Source: Vigna angularis
Lineage: Eukaryota > Streptophyta > Magnoliopsida > Fabales > Fabaceae
Length of the DNA: 64,000 nucleotides
NCBI RefSeq assembly: GCF_016808095.1
Contig: NC_068976.1
Location: 14,595,663 to 14,659,662, forward strand
Direction of reading: 5' to 3'
Under the pieces are notes generated by a model. That model worked only from the letters and a program-made list of their open reading frames with translations, searched no databases and was not told the DNA's origin. Positions 60,864 to 64,000 of the stretch are shown here, one piece after another; within the stretch, counting starts at the first letter, position 1; each line of letters begins with the position of its first letter. Made by a program: the position numbers and the translations under genes.

Positions 60864-62763
60864 TATAAGTAATTATTAGATAAGTATTATTTAAAAAATA
60901 TTAATTATATTTATAAGATTAACGTGAATATGAATATATGTTATAATTAGAAATAATACTTATTTAAAATATATAATAACATAATACTTGATATAATATT
61001 AAACTGATGATATTAATCATAATATATGAATATAATTCCTAAAAGTTTAGATTATTTTTAAATAAAAATACTTAATAAACTTTGTTAAACTAATATTTTA
61101 TCAGAATGAATAGAATCAATCCTATATAAGAAATTTAATATATGCAATCAATATAGTAACAGAAAATAAATAAGTTTTGTATTGAGTGATGAATTTGATT
61201 TTTGAACACCATCACGGTACTTTTCTCTCCCTCTAAATTTAACTTTTGGAAAGGTGAACTTTGAATTTTGTTTGTCTTTTTCGAAGGACTTAACCTAATT
61301 CTAGTTTCACTGTTGTTTTGCCATGCTGTAATTTCACAACTTTCAATAGTAACAACATGTAAGTACTTTCTCTGTTAATGGATTGACAACTCATGATATT
61401 GGACTCAGTCTTCTTAATTTTTTATGTAAATTTTTTAACCATTATAACCACGTTTGCCAAAAGTAATTATTAACATTATTTGAGATCTTAAATGAATATA
61501 ATATACATGAAGAAAGTTTTAGAATAAAATTATACTCTAACAATAAATAAGAAACTAAATTATCATTCCATATTTTAATTTTTGTTACATGGAATTTAAT
61601 GAAAACATAATCACATAAATAATAAATAAGAAACAATAAAACAGTTAAACTAATTTTTAAGAATTAATTAAAAAAATATTATGTTCTTATTAATAACTAA
61701 TTCACATGATTGGATTTTTATTCAATTATTGTAATGAAATTTAAATAATCCTTGTTAATAATAATATTTTTTATGATTTATTTTCTTCTATTATTTTAAT
61801 TTTAAATTAAAATTTTATGATTTAATATAAAAAAGATTTAAACATCTTTTAAAGCTGTAGAGGTTTTTAGTTGTAATATGAAAAAGATAGAAATAGTGAA
61901 GTTTATTATGATTATTTAATAACTACAAAGTTTTATAAAATCAAGTAGAATAAAAAGGTTACAAAATTGTGAATAAAAATTACATGTGATACCTCTTAGA
62001 TTATTTATTATTCACTTTTTGATTTGTGTTAGCTTTCTCACCTAGTTAATTAATCACAACATATAACAATATTTTTTATATTGATCATAACATTCAATTT
62101 ATACCTACTCATCTTATTAACCTACTGTCATTAGATTCAGAAAATTATTTAAAGCATAGAAATGATTTTATAAATAATATTCAAATATTTTATTATTAAA
62201 AAAACTAAACTATACATAGGATTTTATTAAAACGAGTTTTATTTTATAAAAAAAAAAATTATCTCTCAAACCTTATTTATTATTTATCTAAGATTATGAT
62301 TTGGTCTCTCATCTTTTTCGAGATTTAAGCTTATATTAAGACTCTTAATATTAAGAGCAATGCATATATCCAATCAGTTTTGTGATTAGAATAGATACTT
62401 TTTTTTGCTTTTTTATTGAGTCAATTTTAATCCTTTTGTATGTGTTTTCTAAGAGGTTTGCATGTGATTTTAGGTAGCTCAATTTGATTATCTACTCTTA
62501 TGTGGTCACAACAGAGTGTTCAAATAATTAATCTGAGTTTTTTTTTTGTAGTTTGAGTTACTTGTGAGGATTGTCTTATGTGAAGTCTTTGTGAGAGATG
62601 ACTTCTCTTTTTAGGTAAAGGATGTTAGCAAAACAAGCTTTTATTGAATAATTTGATTCACGTTTTTATGTTGTTTTCATAGACTCATAATTCTGACCAT
62701 TATACTCAAAATAGATAAAAATGGCTAAAAACGACTAACACATTAACTATCCATAAGACTTCA
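60864..62763. other. AT-rich intergenic region, no gene seen
   Basis: No supported gene. The 62580-62763 part may be LTR or untranslated DNA of the copia relic that follows. Confidence 0.45.
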
Positions 62764-62863
62764 ACAACTAATATATTAATTACCCACAACGACTAATACA
62801 TTAACTACCCACAACAACTAATACATTAACTAACCACAACAACTAACACATTAACTACCCACA
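62764..62863. repeat. Tandem array, four 25-bp units
   Basis: Units at 62764, 62789, 62814 and 62839, each 25 bp of the form ACAACTAATACATTAACTAC followed by CCACA. Partial units lie on both sides (from about 62728 and to about 62877). Confidence 0.9.
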
Positions 62864-63249
62864 ATGACAAATACATTTAATTTTTATTCCATTTAAGTTT
62901 ATCCAATAAAACTCCTTCGTAAACTTAAGTGTTTCATCATCTCAATTCTTTTATCCTCATCCCAACTTTGTCATGTGCAATGCACGTTGTGCTTGCTCCT
63001 TCCATTAATAGTTGGGTTCTTCACTATCTTCATAGCCAACTTGCTCTTATCTTTGTCTATGATTGACTTGTACTATGCTTTTGCTGATTTGTATTTTGAT
63101 TTCATTGTGGCCAACTTGTTCTTTGCATTCTAGGTGTTCATAGCCGAATTATTGTCAATAGATTGACCTCTTTTTGAGAGATCAAACAATTCTCACACCT
63201 ACTTCACACCAATAAATTCTCATACCTACTTCATACAATAGATCGAGAT

Positions 63250-63884
63250 CCTTTTGAATTGCCCACTTGTTCCACTATGGTATCAAACTATTTGGATTCC
63301 CTACCGAGTTGTCTAGACTTCCTACATAGTTATCTGAGATGTTCACTTGCTTCATTGAGCTATCTACATGCTCTATCAAGCTTTCTGCATGTTCTACCGA
63401 GCTCTCCACATGCTATACCAGGCTATTTGTGCTCTCCATGTCCCCTTCTAGACTATCCGAGCTTTCCACACTCTTTATTGCACTCTTTAAGCTATATAGG
63501 CACCCTATTGAGCTATTCAGGCTATCTACACGCTCCACTATATTGTCTGGGCTATTTGCATATCTTATTGACCTCTCTAACCTACTGGGTTGTCTTGCTT
63601 ACCTATCCATACTAGTCGATTATTTTGTTGAGTTCTTCAGTTGTAATGCTGAAATCTCCATGCTACTTGGCTGTATATCAAGTTCTCCAGGCTACAAGGT
63701 TATCTTGTTGAGTTATTCAATCTATGTTATGTGCCACCATAATAACGTCATTTCTTCTTCAACTTCTTCTGTGAGGTTGTTCATCTCTTCTTTTCCATCA
63801 TATTGACAATTTTTAGCAAAATGTTCGACCTTACCACAATTGAAGCACTTATATGAGTAGCACTCCTTTGCATAATGACTATAT
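63250..63884 (-). pseudogene. Ty1/copia gag relic with CCHC zinc knuckle and heptad repeats
   Basis: Minus-strand translation from about 63862 gives YKCFNCGKVEHFAKNC, a canonical C-x2-C-x4-H-x4-C knuckle, followed by an acidic stretch (EEMNNLTEEVEEEMTLL). Further on (63340-63500 minus) runs a 21-nt repeat encoding heptads such as SSVEHAE, SLIEHVD, SSMKQVN. Stops and frame changes interrupt it. At 63885 the sequence is cut by a different LTR. The plus-strand frames here (63259-63806) are antisense artefacts. Confidence 0.75.
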
Positions 63885-64000
63885 TGTTAAGTCATTGGCA
63901 AGCGTACGGATCATTCAAGTAATAAAACATGGTAAGACCAAGTATCGTTTCCCAAGAGACTTGTGTAATACTAGATAATTGTATAATTAATAACTCATCG
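63885..64000 (-). mobile_element. LTR end running off the window
   Basis: Reverse-complemented, this edge sequence matches the last 110 bases of the solo LTR at 42440-43853: CAAGTCTCTTGGGAAACGAT, GGTCTTACC, TTTTATTACTT, CTTGCCAA and a terminal TTAACA. So an LTR of the same family, in the opposite orientation, is inserted next to the copia zinc-knuckle sequence and continues beyond the window. Confidence 0.82.

Noticed and set aside
63259..63806. Plus-strand frames rich in Ser/Leu/Tyr
   Set aside because: Antisense of the copia gag relic; the minus strand carries the CCHC knuckle and heptads.

Overview
This window is plant nuclear DNA, most likely from a legume of the Vigna/Phaseolus group. 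The basis is AT-rich, intron-bearing sequence, multi-exon plant genes with GT-AG introns, and several repeat families that look familiar from legume genomes. The genus is an inference. Nothing prokaryotic was seen, and no tRNA, rRNA operon or CRISPR array. The only RNA-gene-like stretch is 5S-like sequence inside a retrotransposon LTR.

Layout: A small intronless plant gene of unknown function lies at 117-449 (-). Two tandem phytosulfokine (PSK) peptide hormone precursor genes lie at 4897-5188 (+) and 7384-7848 (+). From 8 to 21 kb the window is mostly AT-rich intergenic DNA with MITE-like elements, a decayed TRIM-like LTR and a 2.6 kb solo LTR (16906-19547) with a perfect target-site duplication (TSD). 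A 148-residue plant-specific protein of unknown function is at 21680-22126 (+), followed by a dead Ty1/copia reverse transcriptase fragment. Two duplicated SHAQKYF-type single-MYB genes lie at 23981-24627 (-, truncated) and 27228-28145 (-, intact), each with copies of the same upstream DNA. A 12-exon multidomain FKBP immunophilin gene (ROF1/FKBP62-like) spans 32265-41362 (+). Its intron 6 carries a transposon remnant with an 87-bp tandem array, and its intron 9 carries a TRIM element. A gypsy gag relic and a 1.4 kb solo LTR (42440-43853, perfect TSD) follow. An 11-exon UTP4/Cirhin-type WD40 gene (POPCORN ortholog, ribosome biogenesis) spans 46039-52320 (+). A 4-exon SOB FIVE-LIKE (SOFL) gene is at 54066-54921 (-). 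The last 9 kb holds a hAT-like MITE, a Cassandra-type solo LTR with 5S-like sequence (perfect TSD), and a copia gag relic cut by another LTR at the window edge.

The genes do not form an operon or pathway; they are independent plant loci. Growth control recurs as a theme (PSK signalling, SOFL cytokinin-linked growth, ribosome biogenesis, a HSP90-type immunophilin), but that is probably coincidence. The clearest structural stories are two local duplications (PSK pair, MYB pair) and a set of precisely bounded LTR insertions. I found no convincing previously undescribed system.
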